A stretch of DNA of 64,000 nt, from assembly GCF_010725485.1 (NCBI RefSeq), contig NZ_AP022598.1, positions 4,092,001 to 4,156,000 on the forward strand, written 5' to 3'. The DNA comes from Mycolicibacterium parafortuitum. GTDB taxonomy: Bacteria > Actinomycetota > Actinomycetes > Mycobacteriales > Mycobacteriaceae. Under the pieces are notes generated by a model. It worked only from the letters and a program-made list of their open reading frames with translations, searched no databases and was not told the origin of the DNA. A program made the position numbers and the translations under genes. Below, piece by piece: positions 30,094 through 39,026 of the stretch (its first letter is position 1; each line of letters starts with the position of its first letter).

Positions 30094-31368
30094 TCACGCG
30101 ACGATCTCGCGCAGGTAGCGGCGGCTCGCCAGCAGGTAGCACCCGATCGCGACCAGATGCATCACCGGCACCACGTACAGCAGCGCCCGGCCCAGCGACA
30201 TGGTGCCGAGATCGTCCTTGAGGGCATCGCTGATCAGCCCTGCGACGAACGGGCCCGCCGAACCGAGGATCGCACTGAAGAACAGGAAGATCGCCGACGC
30301 GGTGGCGCGCTGTTCGGCGGGCACCAGGCGCTGGATCGCCGCGATCGACGGTGCCATGTAGGCCGTGCCGACCACGTAACTCAGCGCGATGAACAGCACC
30401 GCCAGCCCGGGGCTGCCGACGATGAAGCCGAGGGTGGAGAACGGGATCAGCACGGCGGTCATCACCGCGACCAGCCACAGCAGCCAGCGCGGGTCGACCC
30501 GGGACAGCCGGTCGGCGACCCTGCCGACGACCAGCAGGCCGAGGATTCCGGTCAGGCCGCTGGCGATGCCGTACTGCAGACCGACGTCGCCGAGGGACAT
30601 GCCCCGAGCGCGCATCAGGAACGCGGGCGCGAACGTCGTCACCGCGTAGCCGGCGATCGAGATCGACGCCGCCCCCGCGACGATCATCAGATAGCTTGGC
30701 TTGCGCAGGATGTCCCACCAGTTCGCCGGGACCTGCTGTGTGACAACCGGTTCGGCGGTCGGCGGCTGCCTGCGGCCGACGACGGCGAGCACCACCGGGA
30801 CGAACAGCACGCTCAGTGCGCCCATCACCACGAACGCGGTGCGCCAGCCCAGCGCCTGGGCGAGCAGGCCGCCTCCGATCAGGCTGGCCGCGCTGGCCAG
30901 CGGGATCGCCAGCGTGATGACGGCCAGCGGCGCCGCGCGCCGTTCCGGGGGGAAGTTACGCGCGACGTAGGCATGCGCGGCCGGAGTCGACCCTGCCTCG
31001 CCGACCGCCACGCCGACGCGGGTGAGCGCGAGCTGGAACCCGGACTGCACGGCGCCGCCGAGCATGGTCATCACGCCCCACAGCGACAGGCAACCCGAGA
31101 TCACCAGCCCGTACGCGCCGCGGTCCGAGACGCGTGCGATCGGGATGCCGATCAGCGCGTAGACGGCCAGGAAACCGAACCCGTTGATCAGCCCGATCGC
31201 GGTGTCGGACAGGGCGAGATCCTCGCGGATCGGTTCGGCGAGGACCGCGGGCAGGAACCGGTCGGCGTAGTTCAGCGTGCCGACGACCGCGAGCGTGCCG
31301 ACGGCCGCCCAGGCCCGTCTGGGGCTGTGGGTCTGGCTGGTGGCCTCCGCCGCCGACGGTGCCGACAT
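30094..31368 (-). CDS. MFS transporter (spinster-like)
   Basis: A 424-residue transporter with 12 predicted helices. The N-terminus has the major-facilitator loop motif in GLINGFGFLAVYALIGIPIARVSDRGAYG, and LTRVGVAVGEAGSTPAAHAYVARNFPPERR is typical of the spinster-like or sugar-phosphate branch. The central loop is about 45 residues long. Substrate cannot be inferred. It is convergent with the flavoprotein gene, the stops being three bases apart, and its ATG 31368 faces the upstream spacer of the small exported protein at 31546. Confidence 0.8.
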   Translation of the reverse strand: MSAPSAAEATSQTHSPRRAWAAVGTLAVVGTLNYADRFLPAVLAEPIREDLALSDTAIGLINGFGFLAVYALIGIPIARVSDRGAYGLVISGCLSLWGVMTMLGGAVQSGFQLALTRVGVAVGEAGSTPAAHAYVARNFPPERRAAPLAVITLAIPLASAASLIGGGLLAQALGWRTAFVVMGALSVLFVPVVLAVVGRRQPPTAEPVVTQQVPANWWDILRKPSYLMIVAGAASISIAGYAVTTFAPAFLMRARGMSLGDVGLQYGIASGLTGILGLLVVGRVADRLSRVDPRWLLWLVAVMTAVLIPFSTLGFIVGSPGLAVLFIALSYVVGTAYMAPSIAAIQRLVPAEQRATASAIFLFFSAILGSAGPFVAGLISDALKDDLGTMSLGRALLYVVPVMHLVAIGCYLLASRRYLREIVA

Positions 31369-31545
31369 TCAGTTCTCCTCGCTGCCGATCCGTTACAGAC
31401 AGCTCCCAGAATGTCATGCACCGGGCGTGCGGGGGTGGCAAATCCGAGCGGCGCGTGGGCGACGAGTCCGGGCCCGGGTTGGCCATCGGGCGCGCTGGTT
31501 ATATATGCTAATTACTCTGCTCGCGATCGATGTGGGAGTTCATGC

Positions 31546-31833
31546 ATGGGCTCGTTCAAGACCCTGATCAAGACCGCGCTGCCCGCGGCCGTATTGGTGG
31601 GCGGGTTGGCGATCGGGGCGGTGGGTTCTGTTGCCGCTCCGGCCTTCGCGCAACCCGCCCCACCGCCCGCGCCGGTCGGTGAGGTACCGCCCGCATGGGC
31701 CCCGCCGAAGCCCTCCGAGTTCTGGAACGGGCATCCGGTCGTGTGGTTCTCGGGATGGGGCGGCCGCTGGGGCGTCTGGATCAACGGCTCCTTCATCTCG
31801 CTGACGTCGAATCCCGTCACGGGCGGCGGTTAA
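31546..31833 (+). CDS. Small Trp-rich exported protein, unknown
   Basis: A 95-residue protein from ATG 31546, with GGGAG eight bases upstream. Residues 1-35 are a signal peptide ending near APAFAQPA. The mature part of about 60 residues is Pro-rich at first (PAPPPAPVGEVPPAWAPPKP) and then unusually rich in Trp and Gly (VVWFSGWGGRWGVWINGSF). No cysteine is present. I do not know the family; similar short secreted proteins are frequent in mycobacteria. It stands just upstream of the Rv0455c homologue on the same strand, 102 bases away. Confidence 0.7.
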   Translation: MGSFKTLIKTALPAAVLVGGLAIGAVGSVAAPAFAQPAPPPAPVGEVPPAWAPPKPSEFWNGHPVVWFSGWGGRWGVWINGSFISLTSNPVTGGG

Positions 31834-31869
31834 TCCGGTGATGAAGACCAAAAAGCTGTCTAGCTGCGC

Positions 31870-31875
31870 TATACA
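31870..31875 (+). promoter_or_regulatory. Possible -10 element for the Rv0455c homologue
   Basis: TATACA lies 61 bases before the ATG at 31936, in a locally AT-richer stretch, and resembles a sigma-A -10 hexamer. The matching -35 position (about 31847-31852) is not a good TTGACA match, so this is a weak prediction. Confidence 0.35.
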
Positions 31876-31935
31876 CTCACTGCGGGTACTGCCCGCGCCA
31901 TCGCGGATCGATCGAACGACAACACAGGAGCAACG

Positions 31936-32403
31936 ATGACCGGACTGAAGAGCCGCATCGCGCGGATGGGTCTAGGTCTCATCGGCGCCGCGGCGATGTG
32001 CGTCGGTACCGCCGGGCCGGCGCTCGCCGACTCCACCGACGATTATCCGATCCCGCGCCGCATCATCCACACCCAGTGCGACGTCGAGCAGTACATGGCC
32101 GCTGTGCGCGACACCAACCCGGTGTACTTCGAGCGCTACATGATCGACCGCAGCAACCGGCCGCTCGATGTGCAGCAGGCCGCGTTCGACCGCATCCACT
32201 GGTTCTTCTCGCTGGACCCGGTCGGGCGCCGTCAGTACTCGGAGAACACCGCGACCAACATCTACTACGAGCAGGTCGCGACCCGCTGGGGCAACTGGGC
32301 CAAGCTGTTCTTCAACAACAAGGGCGTCGTCGCGCATGCCACCGATGTCTGCATGAACTACCCCCGCGGCGACATGTCCGTGTGGAACTGGGCGGGTCGG
32401 TAG
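31936..32403 (+). CDS. Secreted DUF5078 protein, homologue of siderophore-secretion factor Rv0455c
   Basis: A 155-residue exported protein. Residues 1-31 are a signal peptide ending [10 protein letters not shown]. The mature part ([38 protein letters not shown] and [13 protein letters not shown]...GDMSVWNWA) closely matches M. tuberculosis Rv0455c, a secreted protein required for siderophore release together with MmpL4/MmpL5. Two cysteines (TQC and DVC) are in the position of the intramolecular disulfide that pinches the helical bundle in Rv0455c. The neighbouring mmpS-mmpL operon, convergent with it, supports this role. ATG 31936 follows ACACAGGAGCAACG. Expected location: periplasm or outside the cell. 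Confidence 0.85.
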   Translation: MTGLKSRIARMGLGLIGAAAMCVGTAGPALADSTDDYPIPRRIIHTQCDVEQYMAAVRDTNPVYFERYMIDRSNRPLDVQQAAFDRIHWFFSLDPVGRRQYSENTATNIYYEQVATRWGNWAKLFFNNKGVVAHATDVCMNYPRGDMSVWNWAGR

Positions 32404-32418
32404 TACAGAGTTTCCACG

Positions 32419-32452
32419 GTTCGGCGGCGCTACGGCGCCGCCGAACTTTTTT
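32419..32452 (+). terminator. Strong intrinsic terminator after the Rv0455c homologue
   Basis: A perfect 11-base-pair stem (left arm 32419-32429, right arm 32436-32446, each GC-rich, six-base loop) followed immediately by six T residues (32447-32452). It begins 16 bases after the stop of the Rv0455c homologue. Stem-plus-U-tract terminators of this quality are uncommon in mycobacteria. It should also insulate against transcription from the convergent mmpS-mmpL operon. Confidence 0.9.
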
Positions 32453-32548
32453 GTGCCGCAGTCGCTTCGGTGAGCGCGCGTGAAATGCCACCGCGAGCGG
32501 CGTGTCCCTGTGCAGACACGCGCGCTCGCGGTGGGGAGGTGGGGCGTA

Positions 32549-32902
32549 CTAGGCCGGGGCTTCGGCGGCTCCGGCCGCCTGGCCGAGGATCGGCAGCCGG
32601 TCCGGGCAGTAGGTCCGCAGCGCCGCGGCGAGGAACTTGTAGGCCTGATCGGTCGACGAGTCGGTCTGCAGCTGGTCGTGCACGAACTTCGCCGACGCGA
32701 ACACGTCGGGGTCGACGTTGGTCCGTAGCCGCTTACACGCGATCTTGCCGATCCAGGCGTTGTAGTCCTTCTGACCGTAGATCCCGTATGTGTTCAGCTC
32801 GTTGGCGAACGCGGTATCGGGATCGGCCGCGGCGGGTGCCGCGGTTCCCAGTGCTCCCAGCGTCACAGCCGCCGCAGCGACACCGACCATGAGGCGCCTC
32901 AT
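32549..32902 (-). CDS. Exported DUF732 protein
   Basis: A 117-residue exported protein. Residues 1-26 are a signal peptide ([20 protein letters not shown]...AAAD). The mature part shows the DUF732 pattern of small helical mycobacterial proteins with two cysteines (KIACKRL and RTYCPDR). Its ATG at 32902 overlaps the mmpL stop by four bases (ATGA), so it is the third gene of the mmpS-mmpL operon and probably translationally coupled. Function unknown; the coupling suggests a periplasmic helper for the MmpL. The frame is open further upstream inside mmpL, but ATG 32902 begins the signal peptide. Confidence 0.85.
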   Translation of the reverse strand: MRRLMVGVAAAAVTLGALGTAAPAAADPDTAFANELNTYGIYGQKDYNAWIGKIACKRLRTNVDPDVFASAKFVHDQLQTDSSTDQAYKFLAAALRTYCPDRLPILGQAAGAAEAPA

Positions 32903-35805
32903 GCCCTCACTCCTTCCGACGGATCCGATTGCAGCCCGCCGGGTCTCGGCCAGGGTGCGGGAACAGGACGGGTGCGAACCCGTTGCGGCCACCAGAACCA
33001 CGGGCCCAGCAGCGCGGCGATGGACGGGGTCATGAACGCTCGGATCACCAGGGTGTCGAACAACAGACCCAGACCGATCGTCGTACCGACCTGTCCGATG
33101 ACGGTCAATTCGCTGACCGACATTGACATCATCGTAAGCGCGAAGACCAAACCTGCGGCCGTTACGACGGAACCGCTTCCGCCCATCGCGCGGATGATGC
33201 CTGTGCCGATGCCGGCGTGGATCTCCTCCTTGAGCCGGGAGACCAGCAACAGGTTGTAGTCGGCGCCCACCGCGAGCAGGATGATCACCGCCATCGCGAG
33301 CACCATCCAGTGCAGGGGCTGGCCCAGGATGTGCTGCCAGAACAACACCGACAGCCCGAACGACGCGGCCAGAGACAGCACCACCGTGCCGACGATCACC
33401 GCTGCGGCGACCACCGCGCGGGTCAGGATCAGCATGATGATGAAGATCAGGCCCAGCGCCGAGATCCCGGCGATCAGCAGGTCGTAATTGTTGCCGTCCT
33501 GCATGTCCTTGAACACCGATGCGGTGCCGCCGAGGTAGATCTTCGACCCCTCCAGCGGAGTGCCCTTGACCGCCTCCTTGGCCGCGGTCTTGATCTTGTC
33601 GATCTTGGCCACGCCCTCGGGGCTCAGCGGATCACCCTCGTGGGAGATGATGAAGCGCACCGCGTGCCCGTCGGGGGACAGGAACTGCTCCAGACCGCGC
33701 TGGAAGTCGGCATTCTCGAAGATCTCCGGCGGTAGATAGAACGAGTCGTCGTTCATCGAGTTGTCGAAGGCCTCGCCCATGGCATCGGCATCCTCCGACA
33801 TCGCCGCCATCTGATCCTGCTGACCCTTCTGCGACTGATACATCGTCAGCATCATGGTCCGCATCGTCTTCATGGTCTGGATCATCTCGGGCATCAGCGC
33901 GACCATCTGGGGCATCAATGCGTCCAGACGCTTCATGTCCGGGATGATCTCCTTGAAGTCATCGGTCATGATGTTGATGCCGTCGAGGGTGTCGAACACC
34001 GACCGCAGCGCCCAGCACACCGGGATGTTGTAGCAGTGCGGTTCCCAGTAGAAGTAGTTGCGGATCGGGCGGAAGAAGTCGTCGAAGTTCGCGATGCTGT
34101 CGCGCAGGTCCTCGATGTCGACGACCATGCCCTCCATCTTGGTGACCATGCTGTGGGTGATGTCGGCCATCTGCTCGGTCAGGCTCGACATCTTCTCCAT
34201 CGTCTTGATGGTGTTGGCCATCTCGTCGGCCTGGACCAGCATGTCGGCCATCCGGTCCTGCATGTACTTCTCGTTGAGCCGCTGGGTGGTGCCCTGCATG
34301 CTCATCTGGAACGGGATGGAGGTGTGCTTGATCGGCTTGCCGTCGGGCCGGGTGATGGCCTGCACCCGGGCGATGCCCTCGACCCGGAAGATCGCCTTGG
34401 CGATCTTGTCGATGACGAGGAAGTCGGCCGAGTTGCGCAGGTCATGATCGCTTTCGATCATCAGCAACTCGGGGTTCATCCGGGCCTGGTCGAAGTGGCG
34501 ATCGGCGACGGCGTACCCCTGGTTGGCCGGCAGGTCGGCGGGCAGGTACTCACGGTCGTTGTAGTTGGTCTTGTAGCCGGGCAGGGCCAGCAGACCGATC
34601 AGCGTGATCGCCATCGTCGCGACCAGGATCGGGCCGGGCCACCGCACGATCGCGGCGCCGATCTTGCGCCAGCCGCGGATGCGCATCGCGCGCTTGGGCT
34701 CGAGGAGTTTGCCGAAGCGGGTCGCGACGCTGATGATCGCGACCATCAGCACCACGCCGGCCATCACGACCACGAACATGCCGATCGCCAGCGGGACACC
34801 CATGGTCTGGAAGTACGGCAGCCGGGTGAAGCTCAGGCAGAACGTCGCGCCGGCGATGGTCAGACCGGACCCCAACACCACGTGCGCGGTGCCGTGGAAC
34901 ATCGTGTAGTAGGCGGACTCCTTGTCCTCGCCCTGCGTTCTGGCCTCCTGATATCGGCCTATCAGGAAGATCGCATAGTCCGTCGCCGCGGCGATGGCCA
35001 GCGTCACCAGCAGGTTGGTGGCGAAGGTGGAGAGGCCGATGATCTCGTGATAGCCGAGGAACGCGACGATGCCGCGCGCGGTGGCCAGCGAGAGCACCAC
35101 CATCACCAACGTGATCAGCACCGTGACGATCGACCGGTACACCAGCAGCAGCATCACGATGATCACCGTGAACGTCGCCAACTCGATCACGCGCATGCTG
35201 CGGTCGCCGGCGATGTGCTGGTCGGCGGCCAGCGCGGCGGGGCCGGTGACGAAGGCCTTCACCCCCGGCGGCGGCTCCAGGCTGTTGACGATGGCCTGGA
35301 CGGCCTTGACTGACTCGTTGGCCAGTGCCTCGCCCTGGTTGCCGGAGAGCTTGACCTGGACGTAGGCGGACAGCCCGTCGTTGCTCTGGGAGCCGGACGC
35401 GGTGAGGGGGTCGCTCCAGAAGTCCTGCACCGACTGCACGTGTTCGGTGTCGGCCTCCAGCCGGTCGACCAGTTCGTCATACCAGGCGTGCTCGGCGTCG
35501 CCGAGGGGTTTCTCGCCCTCGAAGACGATCATCACGGAGCTGTCGGAATCGCCTTCCTCGAACAGCTCGCCGACCTTCTTCATCGAGATCATCGACGGCG
35601 CGTCGTTGGGGCTCATCGACACGGCCTGCATCTCGCCGACCGTCTCGAGCTGCGGCACGGTGACGTTGACGACGACGATCAGCGCGATCCAGCCGAGGAT
35701 GATCGGCAGCGCGAACAGCCGGATCATCCTGGGGATGAACGGGCGGTGCTGTTGCCGTGCGGTCGGGAACTCGTCGGTGCGGGCGTCGGAAGCGGGTGCG
35801 CTCAT
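32899..35805 (-). CDS. MmpL-family RND lipid/siderophore transporter (MmpL4/5 type)
   Basis: A 968-residue RND-superfamily transporter with two repeats of one plus five membrane helices. The repeats hold the conserved Asp-Tyr pairs [19 protein letters not shown] and [19 protein letters not shown] that couple proton flow. Large periplasmic loops follow TM1 and TM7. The Met-rich loop at about 510-690 is a long alpha-helical coiled-coil-like insert (for example [20 protein letters not shown]) found in the MmpL4/MmpL5 branch, whose members export siderophores or drugs. It overlaps mmpS by four bases upstream and DUF732 by four bases downstream. The siderophore role is supported by the nearby Rv0455c homologue. 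Confidence 0.92.
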   Translation of the reverse strand: MSAPASDARTDEFPTARQQHRPFIPRMIRLFALPIILGWIALIVVVNVTVPQLETVGEMQAVSMSPNDAPSMISMKKVGELFEEGDSDSSVMIVFEGEKPLGDAEHAWYDELVDRLEADTEHVQSVQDFWSDPLTASGSQSNDGLSAYVQVKLSGNQGEALANESVKAVQAIVNSLEPPPGVKAFVTGPAALAADQHIAGDRSMRVIELATFTVIIVMLLLVYRSIVTVLITLVMVVLSLATARGIVAFLGYHEIIGLSTFATNLLVTLAIAAATDYAIFLIGRYQEARTQGEDKESAYYTMFHGTAHVVLGSGLTIAGATFCLSFTRLPYFQTMGVPLAIGMFVVVMAGVVLMVAIISVATRFGKLLEPKRAMRIRGWRKIGAAIVRWPGPILVATMAITLIGLLALPGYKTNYNDREYLPADLPANQGYAVADRHFDQARMNPELLMIESDHDLRNSADFLVIDKIAKAIFRVEGIARVQAITRPDGKPIKHTSIPFQMSMQGTTQRLNEKYMQDRMADMLVQADEMANTIKTMEKMSSLTEQMADITHSMVTKMEGMVVDIEDLRDSIANFDDFFRPIRNYFYWEPHCYNIPVCWALRSVFDTLDGINIMTDDFKEIIPDMKRLDALMPQMVALMPEMIQTMKTMRTMMLTMYQSQKGQQDQMAAMSEDADAMGEAFDNSMNDDSFYLPPEIFENADFQRGLEQFLSPDGHAVRFIISHEGDPLSPEGVAKIDKIKTAAKEAVKGTPLEGSKIYLGGTASVFKDMQDGNNYDLLIAGISALGLIFIIMLILTRAVVAAAVIVGTVVLSLAASFGLSVLFWQHILGQPLHWMVLAMAVIILLAVGADYNLLLVSRLKEEIHAGIGTGIIRAMGGSGSVVTAAGLVFALTMMSMSVSELTVIGQVGTTIGLGLLFDTLVIRAFMTPSIAALLGPWFWWPQRVRTRPVPAPWPRPGGLQSDPSEGVRA

Positions 35806-36230
35806 GCGGATTTCACAAAGCAGAAGGTCTGGGCATTCAGGCCGTCGGTCGTTCGCTCGTCCTTCAGTTCGTCATCGACGTAGATGCGGCACGTGATCGA
35901 GCTGCTGTCACCCTGGGCGACGATGTTCGGCGCCGCCGACGGCTCGGTGGTCTCCAGCGTCAGCGACCAGGGCAGTGTGGCGCCGTCGACCCGCTGCGGC
36001 TTCGCGTCGAGGTCGAGGTAGTTCACGTCCGCGTAGCTCCCGTTGCCGATGATCTCGTAGCGAACAACCTTGGGATCGAACGGTTCCGGCAGGTCGGCGA
36101 AGTTCCGCGGCGTCTCGATGATGCCCTCGGCGCCGAAGAACGTCCGGATGCGGGACACGGTCAGGCCTGCGACCACGACGACGACGATGATGAGCAGCGG
36201 AAGCCACACCTTTTTACCTATGGCGATCAC
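35802..36230 (-). CDS. MmpS-family membrane accessory protein
   Basis: A 142-residue MmpS protein: short cytosolic start, a membrane helix ([20 protein letters not shown]), then a beta-sandwich outer domain with two cysteines (ITCRIYVDD and TFCFVKSA) that form the family disulfide. The motif [19 protein letters not shown] is typical of MmpS4/MmpS5. MmpS proteins work with their partner MmpL in export, notably of mycobactins and carboxymycobactins. The GTG start at 36230 is taken, and its stop overlaps the mmpL start by four bases. Divergent from the P450 gene at 36510 with a 279-base spacer. Confidence 0.92.
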   Translation of the reverse strand: MIAIGKKVWLPLLIIVVVVVAGLTVSRIRTFFGAEGIIETPRNFADLPEPFDPKVVRYEIIGNGSYADVNYLDLDAKPQRVDGATLPWSLTLETTEPSAAPNIVAQGDSSSITCRIYVDDELKDERTTDGLNAQTFCFVKSA

Positions 36231-36509
36231 GACAGCTGACCCCGCGTGGTGGCGCGCATTTGACCCCTGGAAATCGTTTCGAATGTTCTGCTGATCGTAA
36301 CTTAGCCAATATAAGTTCCCACCGGCGCTCAGATTAACTCAAGGCAATGTGTTGCTGCTAACTCATATTTCGCCGCTGCGATCCAGGTCACAAAATAACG
36401 CCAAGGCTGATTCTCGGGCGGTTTTCTTGACCCGTCGCGAACCCCGCTGCTAGACATAGCCACAGCTGCGTGCTGAGCGATCGCACAGTCATTTGAGGAG
36501 CGTGTCCGC
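36231..36509. promoter_or_regulatory. Divergent mmpS/P450 promoter region with short repeats
   Basis: This 279-base spacer is AT-richer than its surroundings (especially 36290-36370). It contains an imperfect operator-like inverted repeat, AACTTA at 36299-36304 and TAAGTT at 36312-36317, and a direct repeat TAACTCA at 36335-36341 and 36359-36365, 24 bases apart. A TetR- or MarR-type regulator could bind here. In M. tuberculosis mmpS5-mmpL5 is repressed by the MarR protein Rv0678 and mmpS4-mmpL4 is iron-regulated; neither site was recognised here. Confidence 0.45.
36427..36457 (+). promoter_or_regulatory. Candidate sigma-A promoter of the P450 gene
   Basis: TTGACC (36427-36432) and TAGACA (36451-36456), 18 bases apart, resemble a -35 and -10 pair for the cytochrome P450 gene that starts at GTG 36510. 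The leader would be about 46 bases and includes GAGGAG close to the start. The -10 is imperfect, so the confidence is limited. Confidence 0.45.
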
Positions 36510-37703
36510 GTGACGGTGGCCGAGCTTTACTACGACCCATACGACCTGGCGATCGTCGCCGACCCGTATCCGACCTACGCCCGGCTGCGGGATGAGGCGC
36601 CGCTCTATTACAACGAACGCTACGACTTCTGGGCGTTGTCGCGGCACACCGACGTCGAGAGCGCACTGCTGAACTGGTCGACGTTCTCGAACCGGCGCAG
36701 TGACATCCTCGAGCTGGTCAAATCCGACTTCGACATGCCCAAGGGCGTGATGATGTTCGAGGACCCGCCCGAACACACCCTGCTGCGCGGGCTGATGTCG
36801 CGGGTGTTCACCCCGCGGCGGATGGCCGAGATCGAAGACCAGATTCGGCAGTACTGCGTGAACTGCCTCGACCCGCTGGTCGGCAGCGACGGCTTCGACG
36901 TGATCGCCGAACTCGCCGCGATGATGCCGATGCGCGTGATCGGCATGCTCCTCGGGATCCCGGAGTCAGAACAGGTGTCCGTGCGCGATGCCAACGACGC
37001 GAACCTGCGCACCAAGCCCGGCGCACCGATGAAGGTCGCCGATCCCGACCGGATCGCCGACGGCCGCATCTACGCCGACTATGTCGAGTGGCGGGCGGCC
37101 AACCCGTCCGACGACCTGATGACCGCCCTGCTCAACGTCGAGTTCACCGATGAGACGGGCGTGCACCGCAAGCTCAGCCGCAAAGAGGTGCTGCACTATA
37201 CCCAGGTGGTTGCCGGTGCGGGCAACGAGACGACGGGCCGGCTCATCGGGTGGCTGGCCAAGGTGCTCGCCGAACATCCCGAGCAGCGGCGTCAGATCGT
37301 CGAGGACCGCACGCTACTGGGCAGGACGGTCGACGAGACCCTTCGGTTCGAACCCACCGGCCCGCACGTCGCGCGTTACCTCGCGACCGATTTCGAGTAT
37401 GCGGGCACCACGGTGCCCGCGGGCAGCGCGATCCTGCTGCTGTTCGGTGCCGCCAACCGTGACGAGCGGCGCTATCAGAACCCGGACACGTTCGACATCC
37501 ACCGCGACAACATCAGCCACCTCACGTTCGGCAAGGGGCTGCACTACTGTCTCGGCGCGAACCTGGCCCGGCTGGAGGGCCGCGTCGCGCTCGACGAACT
37601 GCTCAACCGGTGGCCCGAATGGGACATCGACTACGACACCGCCCGGTTGGCGCCCACCTCGACCGTGCGTGGTTGGGAGCACCTACGCATGGTCGTCGGC
37701 TGA
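36510..37703 (+). CDS. Cytochrome P450
   Basis: A 397-residue soluble P450. Diagnostic features are the I-helix AGAGNETTGRLIGW with the oxygen-activating Glu-Thr, the K-helix E-x-x-R (Glu276 to Arg279 in DETLRFEPTG), and the haem loop HLTFGKGLHYCLGANLARLE with Cys347 as the haem thiolate. The N-terminus (YYDPYDLAIVADPYPTYARLRDEAPLYYNE) matches CYPs common in mycobacteria that act on lipids, sterols or cyclic dipeptides. The GTG start at 36510 has GAGGAG ten bases upstream. No ferredoxin gene is adjacent, so electron partners are encoded elsewhere. It overlaps the 3' end of a convergent hypothetical gene by 21 bases. The substrate cannot be named. Confidence 0.93.
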   Translation: MTVAELYYDPYDLAIVADPYPTYARLRDEAPLYYNERYDFWALSRHTDVESALLNWSTFSNRRSDILELVKSDFDMPKGVMMFEDPPEHTLLRGLMSRVFTPRRMAEIEDQIRQYCVNCLDPLVGSDGFDVIAELAAMMPMRVIGMLLGIPESEQVSVRDANDANLRTKPGAPMKVADPDRIADGRIYADYVEWRAANPSDDLMTALLNVEFTDETGVHRKLSRKEVLHYTQVVAGAGNETTGRLIGWLAKVLAEHPEQRRQIVEDRTLLGRTVDETLRFEPTGPHVARYLATDFEYAGTTVPAGSAILLLFGAANRDERRYQNPDTFDIHRDNISHLTFGKGLHYCLGANLARLEGRVALDELLNRWPEWDIDYDTARLAPTSTVRGWEHLRMVVG

Positions 37704-38096
37704 TTCACCGCCGTCAGGAGCCGTGTCGAGCACGCTGACCGCGATGCCGTACGGCAGGAACCGCACCCGCCGCGACGGATCGGTGTTGTCCTTGTTCGCC
37801 CGCAACGCGTCGAGTTCGGTCGGGTAGACCTGCTCGATATGGGCGCCGCCGTCGTCGTCGACGGTGTAGATCGCCCATACGCCGTCGCCGGTCTCCCCGG
37901 TGGTCTCCGGTCGCGACCGCGGCCTGCCGCCGCGGGCGAACTCGTCGAACAGCACCGACCAGCCGGCCTTCTCGCCGGGCGTGTTCACGAAACGGCCGAG
38001 GCCGTCGAGCGCCTCACGCAATCCCTCGCCCGCCTCGCGGACCACACGATCGAAATCCTCCGGGTCGAATCCGAACGGCCCGCTGTTTCTGCTCAT
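37683..38096 (-). CDS. Conserved mycobacterial hypothetical protein
   Basis: A 137-residue acidic protein starting at ATG 38096 (MSRNSGPFGFDPEDFDRVVREAGEGLREALDGL...). The first half is helical and polar, and the second half has a beta-rich stretch (VWAIYTVDDDGGAHIEQVYPTELDALRANKDN) resembling small mycobacterial proteins of unknown role. No signal peptide or membrane helix. Its stop lies inside the 3' end of the convergent P450 gene (21 base overlap). Confidence 0.6.
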   Translation of the reverse strand: MSRNSGPFGFDPEDFDRVVREAGEGLREALDGLGRFVNTPGEKAGWSVLFDEFARGGRPRSRPETTGETGDGVWAIYTVDDDGGAHIEQVYPTELDALRANKDNTDPSRRVRFLPYGIAVSVLDTAPDGGESADDHA

Positions 38097-38161
38097 GAGA
38101 CCAGTGTGCCCGCGACGGCAGGTCTGGTCGACTGCCGCTCGCCGAGGTGGTAGGCAACCAT

Positions 38162-39019
38162 ATGCCCTTCACACGAGCCGATGTGCTGACCGCGGCGCAG
38201 CGGTCGCTCGCCGCCGCGGGATCCCACGACCGTGCCGGCTGGGTCGGCCTGTTCACCGCCGACGGCAGGGTCGAGGATCCGGTGGGCTCCGCACCGCACC
38301 ACGGCCGGGTCGCGATCGGGCGGTTCTACGACACGTTCATCGGGCCGCGGACGATCACCGCGCACGTGGACGGGGACATCGTCGTGGGTGGGGTGATGAG
38401 TGGCAACACCGGCGGCACCGTGATCCGCGACGTCGAGCTGGAGATCGAGATGGCCGACGCGCTGACCATGCGGGTACCCACCTACATCCGCTACGACCTG
38501 CGCACCGACGGCGACCAGCTGAGGATCAGCGCGCTGTCGGCGTTCTGGGAGCTACCCGCGATGGCCGGACAGTTCGCCACCGGCGGGCTGGCCGCGGTGC
38601 CCGCAGGGATCTCGCTGGGCCGGGCGATGTTCGGCAACCAGGGGCTGCGCGGCAGCCTCGGTTTCCTCACCGGTTTCCGCGGGCCCGGACGCAGCGGTAA
38701 GGACGTCTTCACGCGATTCCTCGACGGCGCGTGCGCCGGCGACGAGGTCGGCATGCGGCGGCTGCTGTCCGACAGCTCCGTCACCCTCGGCGACAGCGAT
38801 CCGATCACCACGTCGGATCTGCTCAAACACGTCTCGGGCGGGGTCTGGGACAAACTCATCGCGTCGGGCCGCTACGTCGCGGCGCGGGTTCTGCGCGACG
38901 GGCAGCGCCTGGTGCTGATCGGTGAGATAGCGGCAGGACCCGGGGACGATCGCGTCAGGATCAGCCAGGTCCGGATGTTCGCGGAGGTCGCGCCCGGCGC
39001 ATCAGACGTGAGAACGTAG
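38162..39019 (+). CDS. NTF2-like/ketosteroid-isomerase-type protein
   Basis: About 285 residues from ATG 38162; the frame is also open five codons upstream. The N-terminal half has the SnoaL/NTF2-like cone fold signs: RSLAAAGSHDRAGWVGLFTADGRVEDPVGSAPHHG and the central beta strands up to FWELPAMAG. A second, shorter NTF2-like half starts near residue 180 (FTRFLDGACAGDEVGMRRLL...). Such a tandem may act as a hydratase, isomerase or lipid-binding fold. A downstream gene is eight bases away on the same strand and is likely co-transcribed. Confidence 0.7.
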   Translation: MPFTRADVLTAAQRSLAAAGSHDRAGWVGLFTADGRVEDPVGSAPHHGRVAIGRFYDTFIGPRTITAHVDGDIVVGGVMSGNTGGTVIRDVELEIEMADALTMRVPTYIRYDLRTDGDQLRISALSAFWELPAMAGQFATGGLAAVPAGISLGRAMFGNQGLRGSLGFLTGFRGPGRSGKDVFTRFLDGACAGDEVGMRRLLSDSSVTLGDSDPITTSDLLKHVSGGVWDKLIASGRYVAARVLRDGQRLVLIGEIAAGPGDDRVRISQVRMFAEVAPGASDVRT

Positions 39020-39026
39020 CAGCACC

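Noticed and set aside
36297..36315. Possible IdeR iron box in the mmpS promoter region
   Set aside because: Only about 10 of 19 positions match the consensus, compared with 16 of 19 at 60259-60277. Iron control of this operon cannot be claimed from the sequence.
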